NCBI RefSeq assembly: GCF_030052815.1
Contig: NC_079498.1
Span: 75,502,992-75,566,991 of the forward strand
Direction of reading: 5' to 3'
DNA length: 64,000 nt
Source: Hevea brasiliensis
Taxonomy: Eukaryota > Streptophyta > Magnoliopsida > Malpighiales > Euphorbiaceae
Under the pieces are notes generated by a model. It searched no databases. It saw only the letters and a list, made by a program, of their open reading frames with translations, and was not told the DNA's origin. How positions within the stretch are numbered: position 1 is the first letter of the stretch; each line of letters opens with the position of its first letter. This document shows, piece by piece, positions 44,963 through 56,709 of this stretch. The position numbers and the translations under genes were made by a program.

Positions 44963-45990
44963 AACATCAATTTCAAACTACACTTCTCTTTCTGGGGGTA
45001 ATCCTGGCAATTCATCAGGAAATACATCTGGAAAGTCACATACAATAGGAATGTCCCTCAGTGCTGGACTCCCCACTTGGGTGTCTATCACATGTGCCAA
45101 GTACGCCTCACACCCTTTCCTAATCATTTTTCTGGCCAGTGCAGCTGAAATGATGTTTGAAGGCAATAACTGCCTCTCTCCATGTATTACTACATCACCA
45201 TACTGAGGGAGACCAAAAGTGACTGTCTTCAGTCTACAGTCAATCATTACATGATGCCTGGCTAACCAATCCATGCCCAAGATAATGTCATAATCTCAGA
45301 AGGGCATGTCAATCAAATCAGACAGCAAAGTGTGTCCTTGGATCACCAAAGGACAATCCCTATATAATTTATTTACCCTGACCTCCTGGCCTAATAAACT
45401 AGTTACTAGCACATCATAATCCATTAGTACACACTGAATAGCAGTAGAACACATCACACTAGCACTAACATACGAATGTGTAGAGCCAGGATCAAATAAC
45501 ACATGTAAATCTTAGTCAAGGACAGAAAAATTACCAGCTACTACGTCTGATGTTTCAGCCTCCTCCCTCTGACGCATGGTATACACTCTGACTGGTGCAC
45601 CACTGGATACTGACTAGTTAATAGTGCTTTGACTTCCAGGAGTGTTACCAGGACCTTTACCTCTGCCTCTACCTTTAGCAGCTGACTGTGACCCTCTAGG
45701 TGCAGAGACTTGGGCTGATCCCTTAGATGTAGCAGAAGGTCCAGACCGACGCGGATTAGTGCAATCCTTAGCAAAATGTCCGCTCCCTCCATAGTTAAAA
45801 CATGAACCGGTAGCTTTGAAACAAACCCCACTATGAGTTCTACCACAAGTTTCACACTGCCGTACTGATAGAGCTCCTCGGGGTGCTTGCTGGGTCTGCT
45901 GACCAGACCGAGGTGGTCTTTGGCCAGAAAATTTGCCTTTGCCAAATCTACGGGAGCTGGATCCCCCAAACTGTTTCCTCTTCCCAGAAC
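44963..45990 (-). pseudogene. E4 nucleocapsid and protease
   Basis: Minus strand. The nucleocapsid starts abruptly at the deletion junction with a basic 'GKRKQFGGSS' type segment, then a first knuckle 'CETCGRTHSGVC', Lys (45815-45817) where E2 and E3 have amber, and a second knuckle whose second Cys is Tyr. The protease has '[11 protein letters not shown]' (start near 45502) and '[11 protein letters not shown]' (near 45290), with stops just before each. This NC-protease part is clearly more distant from E2/E3 than the downstream RT-integrase part. Confidence 0.85.
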
Positions 45991-46863
45991 CTTTCTTAGA
46001 ACTTCAAATCTCTATCTTTTGTTCTTCTTTCTTCTTTAAATCTTCTTCTTAAGTTGAGATAACAAGCTCTAGTAAGGTTTTTATGGGAGTTATTAAGGTT
46101 AAGTGAAGAAATTAAAGCTTGAGTGCAAGCTTTAATGGAGGATTAACAATGGAGAAATGAGGGAGAGAGTGAGGCGGCACTTAGGGAAGAAAGAGAGCTT
46201 TTTTTTTTCTTTTCTTTTATCTATTTTAGCTTATAGAAGACCCCAAAAAATCAATTTAATTAATTTATTAATTATAACATTTATGGCATCATGCATGATG
46301 TCATGCATGATGTCATCTCCCTACACCTTTTTCATTTTCTTTCTTTTTTTTTTCTATTAGTTCTTTAATTTAATTCCCGACTCTGAAATTTTCTTTTCTC
46401 CCATTTTATTTGACAGTTAGGTCAGGATTCAGCTCTCGGGGTCAATTGACCAAATTGCCCCTTGCCGGTTCATCCCGGTTTGCAAATAATTCAATATTTC
46501 TTCCGGCTCCCTGACCTAATTATTTGACTGGCTTAATAGTTCTTTTTCGTGATTTTCTCTTCTCCACTGTGTTCATAAGGGCCCTAAGGACCGCAGCGTC
46601 ACATTTTACGGTTCGAAATTTCAGTTTAAAATGACTTCGCAGTCGTTCCCGAGAAGGTCACCCATCGCTGTGACTCTCAGCTCGTTTAACCTCTTATGTT
46701 CTGTTTTTCTTATTTATACTTAACTAATTGAACATTACTAATTATTTGTGTTTATGGCTTCTCTAATTGACTTAAGTGTGGTTCTAATCCCCTTAATTGT
46801 CCGAACCGACTCCGGTCACCGAAACAGTGAAATATACCAGGCTATACCAATAGGGGTGTTACA
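45991..46863 (-). repeat. E4 5' LTR stub (873 bp)
   Basis: Reading minus from 46863, this matches the first 873 bp of the E4 3' LTR (42105 to about 41221) and then stops inside the LTR, joining directly to gag. 'CTTTCTTAGAACTTC' on the plus strand occurs at both 41221 and 45991. About 2.6 kb of LTR plus primer site and capsid gene are missing. Confidence 0.9.
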
Positions 46864-46868
46864 TGCCA

Positions 46869-47640
46869 AATTGTCGAAATGTGAATTTTAGCTGAAAGAA
46901 ATATCTTTCTTGGGGCATATAGTATCAGTCGAGGGCATCAAGGTAGATCCAATTAAGATTGAAGCTGTCCTTAATTGGAGGCCACCCAGAAATATTATGG
47001 AGATTCGCAGTTTTCTGGGTTTAGCTGGATACTACCGTCGATTTGTGAAGGGATTCTCCATGTTGGCATCTCCATTGACCAAGTTACTTCGAAAAGACGT
47101 GAAATTTCAGTGGACGAATAAATGCCAGCAGAGTTTTGATGAATTAAAGAGATGTTTAACTGAGGCTCCAGTCCTGACTTTACCTACTCTGGGTAAAGAA
47201 TATACAGTTTATAATGATGCTTCTCACAATGGGTTAGGCTATGTGTTGATACAAGATCGAAATGTCATTGCCTATGCATCACGCCAGCTAAAACTGCATG
47301 AGAGGAATTATCCGACACATGACTTGGAGCTTGCAGCTATTGTGTTTGCTCTTAAGATCTGGAGACACTATTTGTATGGGAAAAAGTGTTAAATCTATAC
47401 AGATCATAAGAGTTTAAAGTATTTGGGCACTCAGAAGGAGTTGAATTTGAGACAGAGGAGATGGTTAGAGTTGATAAAAGACTATGATTGTCTGATAGAC
47501 TATCAGCCAGAGAAAGCTAATGTTGTGGCTGACGCTAGTCGCAAGACTATGGCAAGTCTACGAGTTACTCCTTTGTCTATGGTACATGAGTTGAGATCAT
47601 TACATGCCAGCTTAGAGATTAATGATGAGGGTCAGACAGC
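46869..47640 (+). pseudogene. E3 RT end and RNase H
   Basis: Resumes RT at 'AKLSKCEF', with a TAG where E2 has Trp. From 46910 the frame is open: '[13 protein letters not shown]', '[16 protein letters not shown]', then RNase H '[15 protein letters not shown]' and '[16 protein letters not shown]'. TAA at about 47390 replaces a Tyr codon, and the frame continues with '[15 protein letters not shown]'. One codon is missing in 'VVADALSRK'. Confidence 0.88.
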
Positions 47641-49098
47641 AGCTGCATGGCATGTACAGTCAGTGTTGATTGATCAGATCAGAATGGCTGTTCAGAATGA
47701 TCAAAAGTATCAGAAGCTATTGGAAGAAGTCAGACAGGGCAAGAAACCCGAATTCTCAATAAGAGATGATGGTCTACTGCTACACCAGGGCAGAATGTGT
47801 GTTCCTAATGATGTTAATTTGAGGAAGATCATTTTGAAGGAAGCACATGAGTCTCCTTTTGCCATGCACCTTGGTGGCACAAAGATGTATAGAGGGCTAA
47901 AGGAGCATTACTGGTGGATGGGTATGAAAAGAGATATGGCAGAGTTTGTTTCCAAATGCCTAACTTGTCAGCAAGTGAAGGCAGAGCATCAAGTACCCGC
48001 TGGGTTGTTACATCCACTACCAGTACCAGAATGGAAATGGGAGAGAATAACTATGGATTTTGTTATGGAACTTCTGAGGACACAGAAGAGTCATGATGCA
48101 GTTTGGGTCATTATTGACAGACTAACCAAGTCTGCTCATTTTCTACCAGTCTGGATGGACTATAGTTTAGAAAGATTGGCCAAGTTGTACATTGATGAGA
48201 TTGTGAGACTACATGGAGTGCCAGTATCCATCGTATCTGACAGAGATCCTAGGTTCACTTCTAGATTCTAGGGTAGTCTTCAGAGAGCCCTAGGAACTAG
48301 ATTGAACTTTAGCACGGCATTCCACCCATAGACCGATAGCCAGTCTGAGAGAGTAATTCAGATCTTCGAGGACATGCTATGAGATTGTGTGATTGAATTT
48401 GAGGGCAGTTGGGACATACACTTTCCTTTGATTGAGTTTTGCTTACAACAATAGCTACCAATCAAGCATTGGAATACCTCCATATGAAGCTTTGTATGGT
48501 AGAAAATGTAGAACTCCCTTGTGTTGGGATGAAGTAGGTGAAAGGAAGATGATTAGGCCAGAAATTGTTCAGCAAACCGAGGAGAAAATCAGATTGATCA
48601 GAGAACGACTTAAGGCTGCATTAGACCGTCAGAAGTCCTACATTGATTTAAATAGAAGGGATATTGAGTATACAGTGGGTGAGAAAGTATTCCTCAAGGT
48701 TTCTCCTTGGAAGAGAATTATGAGATTCGGCAGAAAGGGAAAATTGAGTCCTCATTTCATTGGGCCATATGAGGTTCTGGAAAGAGTGGGTCCTTTGGCA
48801 TATCGATTGGCACTACCTACAAAGTTGGAGAAGATACATAATGTCTTTCATGAGTCTATGTTGAGGAGGTATCTATCAGACCCATCTCATGTACTATCAG
48901 TCGAAGAAATTGAAGTGAATCCAGACCTCACATATGAAGAAGAACCCATAAATATTCTAGCTTATCAGGTGAAACAGCTATGGAACAAGCAGATACCATT
49001 AGTGAAAGTGCTGTGGAACCATCATTCGGGCCAAAAAGCTACTTGCGAACGAGAGGAGGATATGAGGAGACAACACCCACAGTTGTTCAGAGACTGAT
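47641..49098 (+). pseudogene. E3 integrase and chromodomain (degenerate)
   Basis: The open part up to 48268 has the HHCC region ('HLGGTKMY', '[12 protein letters not shown]'), 'MDFVMELL' and '[11 protein letters not shown]'. TAG at 48269-48271 replaces Trp. Further stops replace Gln and Arg, and an extra T near 48438 shifts frame. From 48432 to 49097 a 221-codon frame retains 'APYEALYGRKC'-like residues, 'FIGPYEVLERVGPLAYRLALP' and the chromodomain tail, where the conserved Trp of 'ATWERE' has become Cys. Not functional. Confidence 0.9.
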
Positions 49099-49131
49099 TA
49101 CCAGGTAAAAATTCGAGACAAAATTTATTTT

Positions 49132-49144
49132 AAAGGGGAGAGAA
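49132..49144 (+). other. E3 polypurine tract
   Basis: AAAGGGGAGAAT just before the 3' LTR. Confidence 0.8.
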
Positions 49145-49145
49145 T

Positions 49146-52100
49146 TGTAACAGCCCTATTTGCATAGCCTAGTATATTTCACTATTCTGGTGACCAGTGT
49201 CGGTCCAGACAATTAAGGGGATTAGAACCACACTTAAGATAACTAGATAAGCCCTAAACCCAAATAATTAGTAATTGCCAATTAGTTAAGTATAAATAAG
49301 AAAAACAGAACATAAGAAGTTAAATGAGCCGAGAGTCACATCGGTGGGTGACCTTCTCGAGAAGGATTGCGAAGTCGATTTAAACTCAAATTTCGAATCG
49401 TAAAATGTGACGCCGCGGTCCTTAGCACTATTGCAAACACAGTGGAAAAGAGAAAATCATGAAAAAGAATTGTTAAGCAAGTCAAATAATTAGGTCAGGG
49501 AGCCGGAAGAAATATTGAATTATTTGCAAACCGGGTCGAATCGGCGAGGGGCAATTTAGTTAATTGACCCCGAGAGCTGACTCCTGACCTGACTGTCAAA
49601 TAAAATCGTAGAAAAGAAAATTTCGAAATCGGAAATCAAATTAAAGAACTAAAGGAAAAATAAAGGAAAAAGAAAAATAATTAAAAGTTGAATTATTACA
49701 TCACACATATGACATCATGAATGATGTTAAAATTTATTTTAATTTTCCCCCAATAATTGACCAAGTCAAATATAATTAGTAAACATATAAAACACAAAAA
49801 AATTAAATGAAATTTTACTCTTCTTCCCTCACCATTTTCGACCAATTCTCTCTCTCCCAAGCTCTCTCACTCAAAACTCCATTAAAGCTCATTTTGAGCT
49901 TGATCAAACCCTAAATCCCATCATAAAAACTCCCCTTTCTATCATTAAGCCTTGTTAACTCCACTTGAGAAGAAGCTTGAGCAAGAAAAGAAAAGAGGAA
50001 AAGGAAGGAATTGAAGTATTTGAAATTCTAAGAAAGGTTAGTAAGCTAAACTTGATTTGTTAGTTGATTTAATTGTGTTTATAGTTGAATAAACTTAGAA
50101 ATTCACTTAAAAGGAAATGAAAACAACTTTAGAGGACTAGTTATGGAATTCGGTTAGTTAGGGTTTGATGTGGAAATGTAAAAATTTGATTGAATTAAAC
50201 TTGTTAGAATGCTTGAATGATGTATGTAAGCTATGGATTGGTGATTGGAATGTATTAGATTTAAAGTGCATGAAAATTAGGGTTTGGGCACCTAGGGTTT
50301 GGGAGGCAAAAATGTCAGAATTGGTCAAATGTTGTGTTTGACCTTGTTTGAGATGAAAAATGGTCATTTGTGACCAATTGAGTTGTGTTGGAAGTGTTAG
50401 AAGTGAGTTTAAATTCGGACTGAAAATGGCCATGCTGCAGGCAATAAGACCAAGGTCCCTTTGAGGGACCAAAACTAAAAATTTACAAGTTCAATTGGTA
50501 TGAGGCCAATTGGGAATGAAAATATACACAAAATGACACAATTTTTATTTAGGAATCATGTCCAAAAAGTGACCAAAACCTAGTGAACAAATTGACCAAA
50601 TCCAGATTTATGCAGTCTGACCTGTATAAAAATGACTAAATGAATAGTGTTTATTCATTTAGTCATAACTTTGGCTAGCCAGGTCTAAATGACTTGAAAT
50701 TTTACCAGTGGATAGATAATATATAGACCTAAAACTTTCATGAAGAATATAAACCCAAATTATGCCATTAACCAAGTCATTTGGCCACCCAAAATTGGTG
50801 ACCTAAAACTGCCAAAACCAGTTTGGTGCTCAAAAATCTGGGTTAAGTCAAATCTGGCAGCCATGATTCAAATGGCTATAACTTGAGCTACAAAACTCCA
50901 AATGGAGTGATTCAAAAAGGAGAATAAATTTAAGACAATAGGGAACATTTTCTATGAAGAAAGTTTTTCCAAATTCTAACAGAAAAATGACCAATGGAAC
51001 AGTGCAACATAAGACACCAAAACTAAAAATTTGCAAATTTGTCTAAAAGACTTAGATTTTCAGTAAACAACCAAAACCAAGAAATTTAGTAACCAAAATG
51101 TGGTATGTGGGTGAAGTTGGAATTCCCATGCCTATTAAGCCTTAGAAAGTCAACAAATTGACTTGAATAGTGTCATGAATAGTAACCCCGAAACACAAAT
51201 TTTAAAAAATGTCAAGTTTAACACATTAGAGCTAGGTAGAAGTGAATTTAAATTTATTTTTGGATTTATGCTAAGTTATGATACTAAAAAACTATGAAAC
51301 TATGTGTTTCAGTGGAAAAGAATACCGGGAAGGAACCCGAGGTGTCGAGTCAAGGCCAAAAGGCGACTCATATAAGGTTTGTGCACAACGTAGAAATTTT
51401 GTAAATTTTTTTCTGGATATTATTTTGAATAATTTGAAATATTAAATTGCGACATCATTGTGATGAAATATTTATTATGCTTTTGATTTAAATTGTTGAA
51501 AGTTATTTGTGTATATTTGAAATGACAATATTTAGTAAATTTTTAAGATAAGTTTTGAAACCACAATGTCACGACCATATATTTGAACACCTCACTAGCA
51601 TGACTAGTGGGGGTAATTAGTTTCGAATTTTGATTCCTTCTTTGGCTGAAGTGTTGAGGTGTGTGCCAGTAGAAGAAGAAATTGAATGGGTATCCATATA
51701 TTTGAGCTAGCTAGCCTTGTGATGTGACTTCTCCTTAGCCTCTGGCTATTGAGATTATATTTTTTTCGAATGGCATGATATAACTGTGGGTTTTATGAAA
51801 TTGGTTTTGACACTTAGAAATGAAATTGTTTGGATTAAAATCTCATAATTCATATTTTGTATTTAATTCTCATGTTTAGTCCAATTTTTGAATAAATGTG
51901 ATTTAAATTCTGCATAAAGTTTATTTTAGCATGTTATGCACCACTGAGTCGTAGTACTCAGCGATGGTTGTTATTGCTGTCGCAGATTTAGAGACTAGAG
52001 GAGCAGCAGATTGAGCTGCTGAGGATTGAGGAGCTATCTGCTTTGAAGCTATTGGGTATATTTTATACCCTGACTGTAAAAATTCATTTTGATATATGTA

Positions 52101-52687
52101 ATGTATGTAAAGGTATGGACATGTAAAACTGATCTTGAGTAGTTTGTATAAAGTTTGTAATAAATTTTAGTTTGAATTTCTCGTAATTTAAATTTTTGTA
52201 ATGATGTATATAAATTATTTTATTTTTAATGAAATATGAATGGAAGCATTTTGTTTTAAATTGAATGAAATTCATTAATGGTATTTTGATGATTGTTGAA
52301 TATTGGAAATTGTGGATTTGAATTTTTGGAGATTGATAAATGATGTTGGAATTGATTGTGAATTTGAAGAAGTTGTTGAGACAGATTATTGGAAGTGCTT
52401 TTTACAGGAATTTGAAGAACTGTTTTCTCAAAATACAGATGGCACTCTGCCGAAATTTTTATAAAATTTGAGAAAAAATAAAATGGGCCAAAAATTTTAA
52501 CTAGTTTTCAACTTTAAATAAATGATGTTAGTACCTATTAGAAAATGCTCACCACTTATAAGAAGTAAGAAAATTATTTTAAAATTCCTTACAGGGTATT
52601 TAATGAGTTATTGGTAGGTGAAGTTCGGTAGTTCATTAGGTATTCTATAGGATCATGTTGTACCTTACAGAGGAGTAAAGTGTGACA
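49146..52687 (+). repeat. E3 3' LTR (3542 bp)
   Basis: Starts TGTAACAGCCC (one base changed) and ends GTGTGACA. Full-length relative to the 5' copy. It carries the 13 bp stem-loop at 50633-50665 in a form with two compensated base pairs relative to E2, and hairpins near 51949-51985 where all positions of hairpin 2 pair if wobbles are allowed. Confidence 0.92.
50633..50665. repeat. LTR stem-loop with compensatory changes
   Basis: TGACTAAATGAAT (50633-50645) is the exact reverse complement of 50653-50665; loop AGTGTTT. Relative to E2, two arm positions changed C to T and their partners changed G to A. Confidence 0.75.
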
Positions 52688-52692
52688 TTGTC

Positions 52693-53637
52693 TATGAAAA
52701 AGGCAATATTTTAGTTGACTAATGAAATGAATAGTAACAATTAAACTTCAATTTCAAAGAATTGTAAAATTTAAAAGTGTAACCAAAAATAAATATTAAT
52801 AAATTTTAATCAAGTATTAAAGTAAAAAGTACCAAATAAATAATACTACAAATAATTACCAAAAAAATTTGTTCGTATGAGAAATCAACATATACACTGC
52901 ATGTTTATTTCTTTTTAGTTCTTTTTAATTTATTATTTGCACCACTAAGCAGTATTGCTCAGCGCGTTACTTTTGCTATGCGTAGGTACTGGAGATGCAG
53001 AGCGTGATCCCAGTAGACCTTAGTTCGGGTGAGGATCAGATCTGTGAGTGTCCTGTGTCACTTCTCAGGCTACAGTGCATTTGGTAGGACACTAGGTTAC
53101 ATTTTGTATTTTATAATTTTTGTAAACTTTGTAATTAAACTTTTATTTTACTATGTATATTTAAAACTTCTATACTGTAATTTTGTATTAATGTGATTAT
53201 CTGTAAATTTGTGTTTATGGATAAAATTTGAGTATTTATTCATAATCTGAGTATGATTTTGATATGAAATGAATGAATGACAAATTGAGGAATTATTGAG
53301 AATTTGATGAGAGATTTATTGAGAAATGATGATTATTTGGAGTTGTGGGTTGAGAAAATTATTAGAAGTGTTTTCTACAGGTTCCGAAGAACTGTTTCCT
53401 CCATTTATAGCTGGCACTCTAGCGGATTTTCTACAAAATTTATTGAAATTTAAATTAATCAAATAAATTTTTAAAAAAAAGAAAAAAAATAAAGGACTTA
53501 TGTATTTTCATTTTTCATAAAAGGCATTTTAATTAATAAAATCAAGAACAGAAATAAATTAAGATAAAGAGAGTGCTCCAGCACACTGTGTGGCATGTTT
53601 TACTTGGCTACACTGTAAACGGGTAAGGGGTGTTACA
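52693..53637 (+). repeat. G1 3' LTR, second part
   Basis: Resumes G1's LTR after E3 and ends GGGTGTTACA at 53637. It lacks the 319 bp that match 9739-10057 in the 5' LTR; 'AAC' borders both deletion edges. Contains a decayed hairpin 1 near 52946 with one broken pair. Confidence 0.92.
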
Positions 53638-54470
53638 ACTTAAGTATTCACCTCCACGATCTGATCGAAGAATTTTAATACTTTTTTCTGTTTGATTTTC
53701 TACTTCATATTTAAATTCTTTAAACTTTTTAAAGGATTCATATTTGTATTTCATCAAATACAAATACCCAAACCTTGATTTATCATCATTAAAGGTAATA
53801 AAGTAATGAAAACCGCCTCTAGCCATTTCCTTATATGCACCACATACATCACTATGTATCAATTTCAAAATATTTTCAGCTCTTAACCCTTGTCTAACAA
53901 AAGGTGATCTAATCATTTTGCTTTAAAGGCAGGATTCACAAGTTAGAGTAGGTTCAGAACCCAATGAAGATAAAATCCCCATTTTCTCCAGCTTTGCAAT
54001 TCTATCTTCTGCAACATGACCTAATCTTAAGTGCCAAATATATTTTAAACTTAAGTTGATTTTCATCATGGCATTACATTCATTTAGATTGCTTGCATTA
54101 TTATCCAAATAATAAAGTCTATCATGCGTATAACCTGAGCCAACATATTTATTTCCAAAATAAATGTTGAAAACATGATTTGTGAACTAAAATTCATAGT
54201 CATTTCTAGTCAAACTAGATATAGAAATGATGTTCTTAAAAGTGTTAGGTACATGCAAAACATTATTTAATTATAAAACATGTCCATACATGTATAAAGA
54301 TTTAGATCCTATGGCTAAAGTTTCAACAGTTGAGCCATTGCCAACCCGGAGTCTAATATTTCATGACTGCAAGCTGCTACTACTTGCTAGTTCTTGCATA
54401 TCATTAGTAATGTGAGAACTAGCACCAATATCTAAAACCCAAGCTGTGGATGAAGTATGAGTATCATCAG
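53638..54470 (-). pseudogene. Copia protease, GAG-pre-integrase and integrase N-terminal half
   Basis: Minus strand. The protease starts around 54450 with 'AWVLDIGASSHI'; the active site is DIGA where copia has D-S/T-G. GAG-pre-integrase motif 'WHLRLGHVAEDRIAKL' and 'CESCL' form the HHCC zinc region (54108-53923). The integrase core continues 53916-53638: 'IHSDVCGAYKEMARGGFHYFITF.DD' with the first two Asp positions, and 'LRSDRGGEYLS' just before the G1 junction. Stops interrupt the protease region. The other half of integrase is at 7269-7687. Confidence 0.88.
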
Positions 54471-55359
54471 AATTTAAATAACAAGACACAGACATACCTT
54501 CTGAAGGTCTATCCTTCTTGTCCTTCAAAGAAGCAAGATACTCTGGGCAGTTCCTTTTCCAGTGCCCATTCTTCTGGCAGTGGAAACACTTTCCCTTGCC
54601 TTTGTCAGCTTCGGTCTTGCCCTTCTATTTGGTTATCTTCTTGGAAGGTCCAGGAATTTAAGGTTTCTTATTCTTATTGCCCTTCTTCTTTTTGGACTTT
54701 TCAGCAGAAGAAGAAGATACAATCAAAGCCACCTATTTTCCTTTATTGCCCGATATATTCTTTTAGGTAATAACCAGCATGTTAAGCAACCCAACCAAAG
54801 TACATTCTTACTTTGTCATATGGAAATTTATCACAAAATTCCCAAATGACTCAGGCAGGGACTGAAGGATCAAATCCGTCTACAGTTGAAAATCCATGTG
54901 AAAATTAAGATGTTCCAGCTACTCAATAAGCTTAATCATCTTGTGGATATAATCTACATTTTGTCCCTCAGACATCCTGATGTGGAATAACTGTATAGAT
55001 ATCTCATACCTAGCATTCCTATTGTGCTCACCATATAACTTTTGCAGGTGAAGGAGGATCTCACTTGCATTTTTCATATTTTCATGCTGCTTCTGTAACT
55101 CATTACTCATAGAAGCAAGCATGTAACATTTGGCTCTCATATCATGCTCCTTCCCCTTGTTCAAAATATGTAGTTCCTCTTGAGTGGCCTCTGGAGGTAA
55201 GAGACCAGGAACCTTTGAGTTTAAAACATATCCAATACGTTATAGGTTCAAGACAAGTTTTAAATTTCTAAGCCAATCAGAAAGATTAAGTCCCGTTAAC
55301 CTATTGTGATCAAGTATGCTCGCAAGGATATTGGATGGTGGTGGTTGTTGTGTGCTCAT
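54471..55359 (-). pseudogene. Copia Gag (degenerate)
   Basis: The minus-strand ATG is at 55359-55357 and the N-terminus reads 'MSTQQPPPSNILASIL' before 'GLNLSDWLRNLKLVLNL'. A TAA near 55241 then interrupts. The frame resumes, 55164-54919, with 'CYMLASMSNELQKQHE', typical UBN2/copia-type gag. After more stops, a lysine-rich segment precedes one zinc knuckle 'CFHCQKNGHWKRNC' (C-x2-C-x4-H-x4-C) near 54550-54590. Gag would form the particle; this copy is dead. Confidence 0.85.
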
Positions 55360-55561
55360 TATTATTAGAAAATTAATTGTAGAAAATAACTAAATTAATT
55401 AGTAAATATATTAAGTAATTAACCAAAATGATTATAGTCTTTTAATCAAATTGGTCCTCCCACTAACTTGGCGAATTCTACACTTCCAAAGTAGGAAAAT
55501 GGAAATCCTAGTTGGATAGATTTCTAGTGGGTGATTGAATTCTTATAGTCTTATTAATCAT

Positions 55562-55777
55562 CCTCAGGCACATCCATTATTGGAATTACAATAAACTATA
55601 AGTGACAAACTCCTTGCCCATCACATCTCACGTGAGGTTCAATCATTTACTTAGCCCCTAATGCTTAAAACCTCAGACACATCCATTATTGATTTATCTT
55701 GCATTAGTTAAATTGATCCCATTGAGCCAGTAAACATGCAAATAATTTTAATGTCCTCAGGCACATCCATTATTGGG
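55562..55777. repeat. Three copies of CCTCAGGCACATCCATTATTG
   Basis: The motif occurs at 55562, 55671 (one base changed, G to A) and 55755, separated by roughly 109 and 84 bp of otherwise different sequence. The copies have the same orientation within the copia leader. Confidence 0.8.
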
Positions 55778-56709
55778 CACCAACTATTTACATATTTATA
55801 ACATCTTATACTTAATAATTATTCTTAAGAAAATCTCTTAAATTAAATGTATCACATGCAAGTATTTAAAATTTCTTAAAATAATTGCCTCAATGGAGGA
55901 CCATGATATAATTACTTTACTTATACCATTTCCAACTTAATCATTTGTTTAGAAGATTTTGTGGTCTACTTAATTACTATTATGGTCTCACTTTGCACAT
56001 TGTCCAATTTGTATGCATATATCATATACTTGCATACATTCACATACATCTCATGCATATATGGATAAACAAATAATATAGTATGATCATAGACTTTTTA
56101 AGGGATTCAATTTTGACCCACCAAGAATTGAATCAGGGCATTTCTAGGTGTATTTCATTCATTCATTTTACAAGAGTTGCTGAAGGAGTACATAATCAAC
56201 ACTTAATCTTGATTTCCTCCCACTAGTCTCACCAATGCCCTTGATCTCCTTGATCTTCTTACAATCCAATTACATTGTAATCCTTGGCATACTAAGGCAA
56301 ATTTATAAGAATATGGACTTTAAAGTCCTCAAATAAATGAAATTACAATACAAATTATTACAACAATTATAATACATGCCACTAAAATAAAATTAATTAT
56401 TTTACAACCCAAAGAAAAATAAAAGAAATAAATCCAATCACATTGGTCTTTTATTGTCCATGATCATCCATCATGCATATTAAAATTTAACAATTAAATA
56501 AAATATACATACTAAAAATTAAATTGAATATCACATATTCAACCAAAAATTCAAATTTGAATCTCATTCAAATAATTTAAATTTAGAATTTCCAAAATTA
56601 ATTCTATGAAAACAATTTTCATAAATTAATTGTGTGATTAAAATTCCTAATTAAACAATTTAATTAGGTATGGGTTTAATTATGGGCCTAAAAACTAAGC
56701 CCATACTCC

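Larger units (their letters stand above)
38644..46863 (-). mobile_element. E4: minus-strand Ty3/gypsy chromovirus with truncated 5' end
   Basis: Lies in reverse orientation inside the E3 RT gene, with TGCCA on both sides. On the minus strand: a 5' LTR stub (46863-45991), then directly nucleocapsid-protease (45990 on), RT-RNase H, integrase-chromodomain, polypurine tract and a full 3' LTR (42105-38644). The rest of the 5' LTR, the primer site and most of gag are deleted. It is the innermost, hence latest, insertion of the E3 branch. Confidence 0.94.
32968..52687 (+). mobile_element. E3: Ty3/gypsy chromovirus, family B, interrupted by E4
   Basis: LTRs at 32968-36053 and 49146-52687 enclose gag (36244-37457), PR-RT (37458-38638) and, after the E4 insertion, RT end to chromodomain (46869-49098). 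Without E4 it is about 11.5 kb. TTGTC duplications flank it within the G1 3' LTR. It is closely related to E2 in gag and shares its amber codon in the nucleocapsid, but has more stops, a 25 bp gag deletion and a mutated RT active site. Confidence 0.94.
7688..53637 (+). mobile_element. G1: Ty3/gypsy chromovirus, family A, carrying three nested insertions
   Basis: Family A LTRs (7688-10907; 31043-32967 plus 52693-53637) bound a gag-protease-RT-RNase H-integrase-chromodomain polyprotein. Removing the solo LTR, E2 and E3 with their duplicated target bases leaves about 10.9 kb, a usual size for a long-LTR Tekay/Del element. It inserted into the integrase gene of the minus-strand copia element. Many stops, an arginine in the protease active site and an internal 74 bp insertion show it is decayed. 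Confidence 0.93.

Noticed and set aside
45541..45969. 142-codon minus-strand frame in E4
   Set aside because: It is an alternative frame of the nucleocapsid/linker; the real reading with zinc knuckles is in a neighbouring frame.
54227..54849. Plus-strand frames around 54227-54849
   Set aside because: They run antisense to the copia gag/protease relic and have low-complexity composition; not genes.
55562..55777. CRISPR-like spaced repeats
   Set aside because: Only three copies, unequal spacers, in a plant retrotransposon leader.
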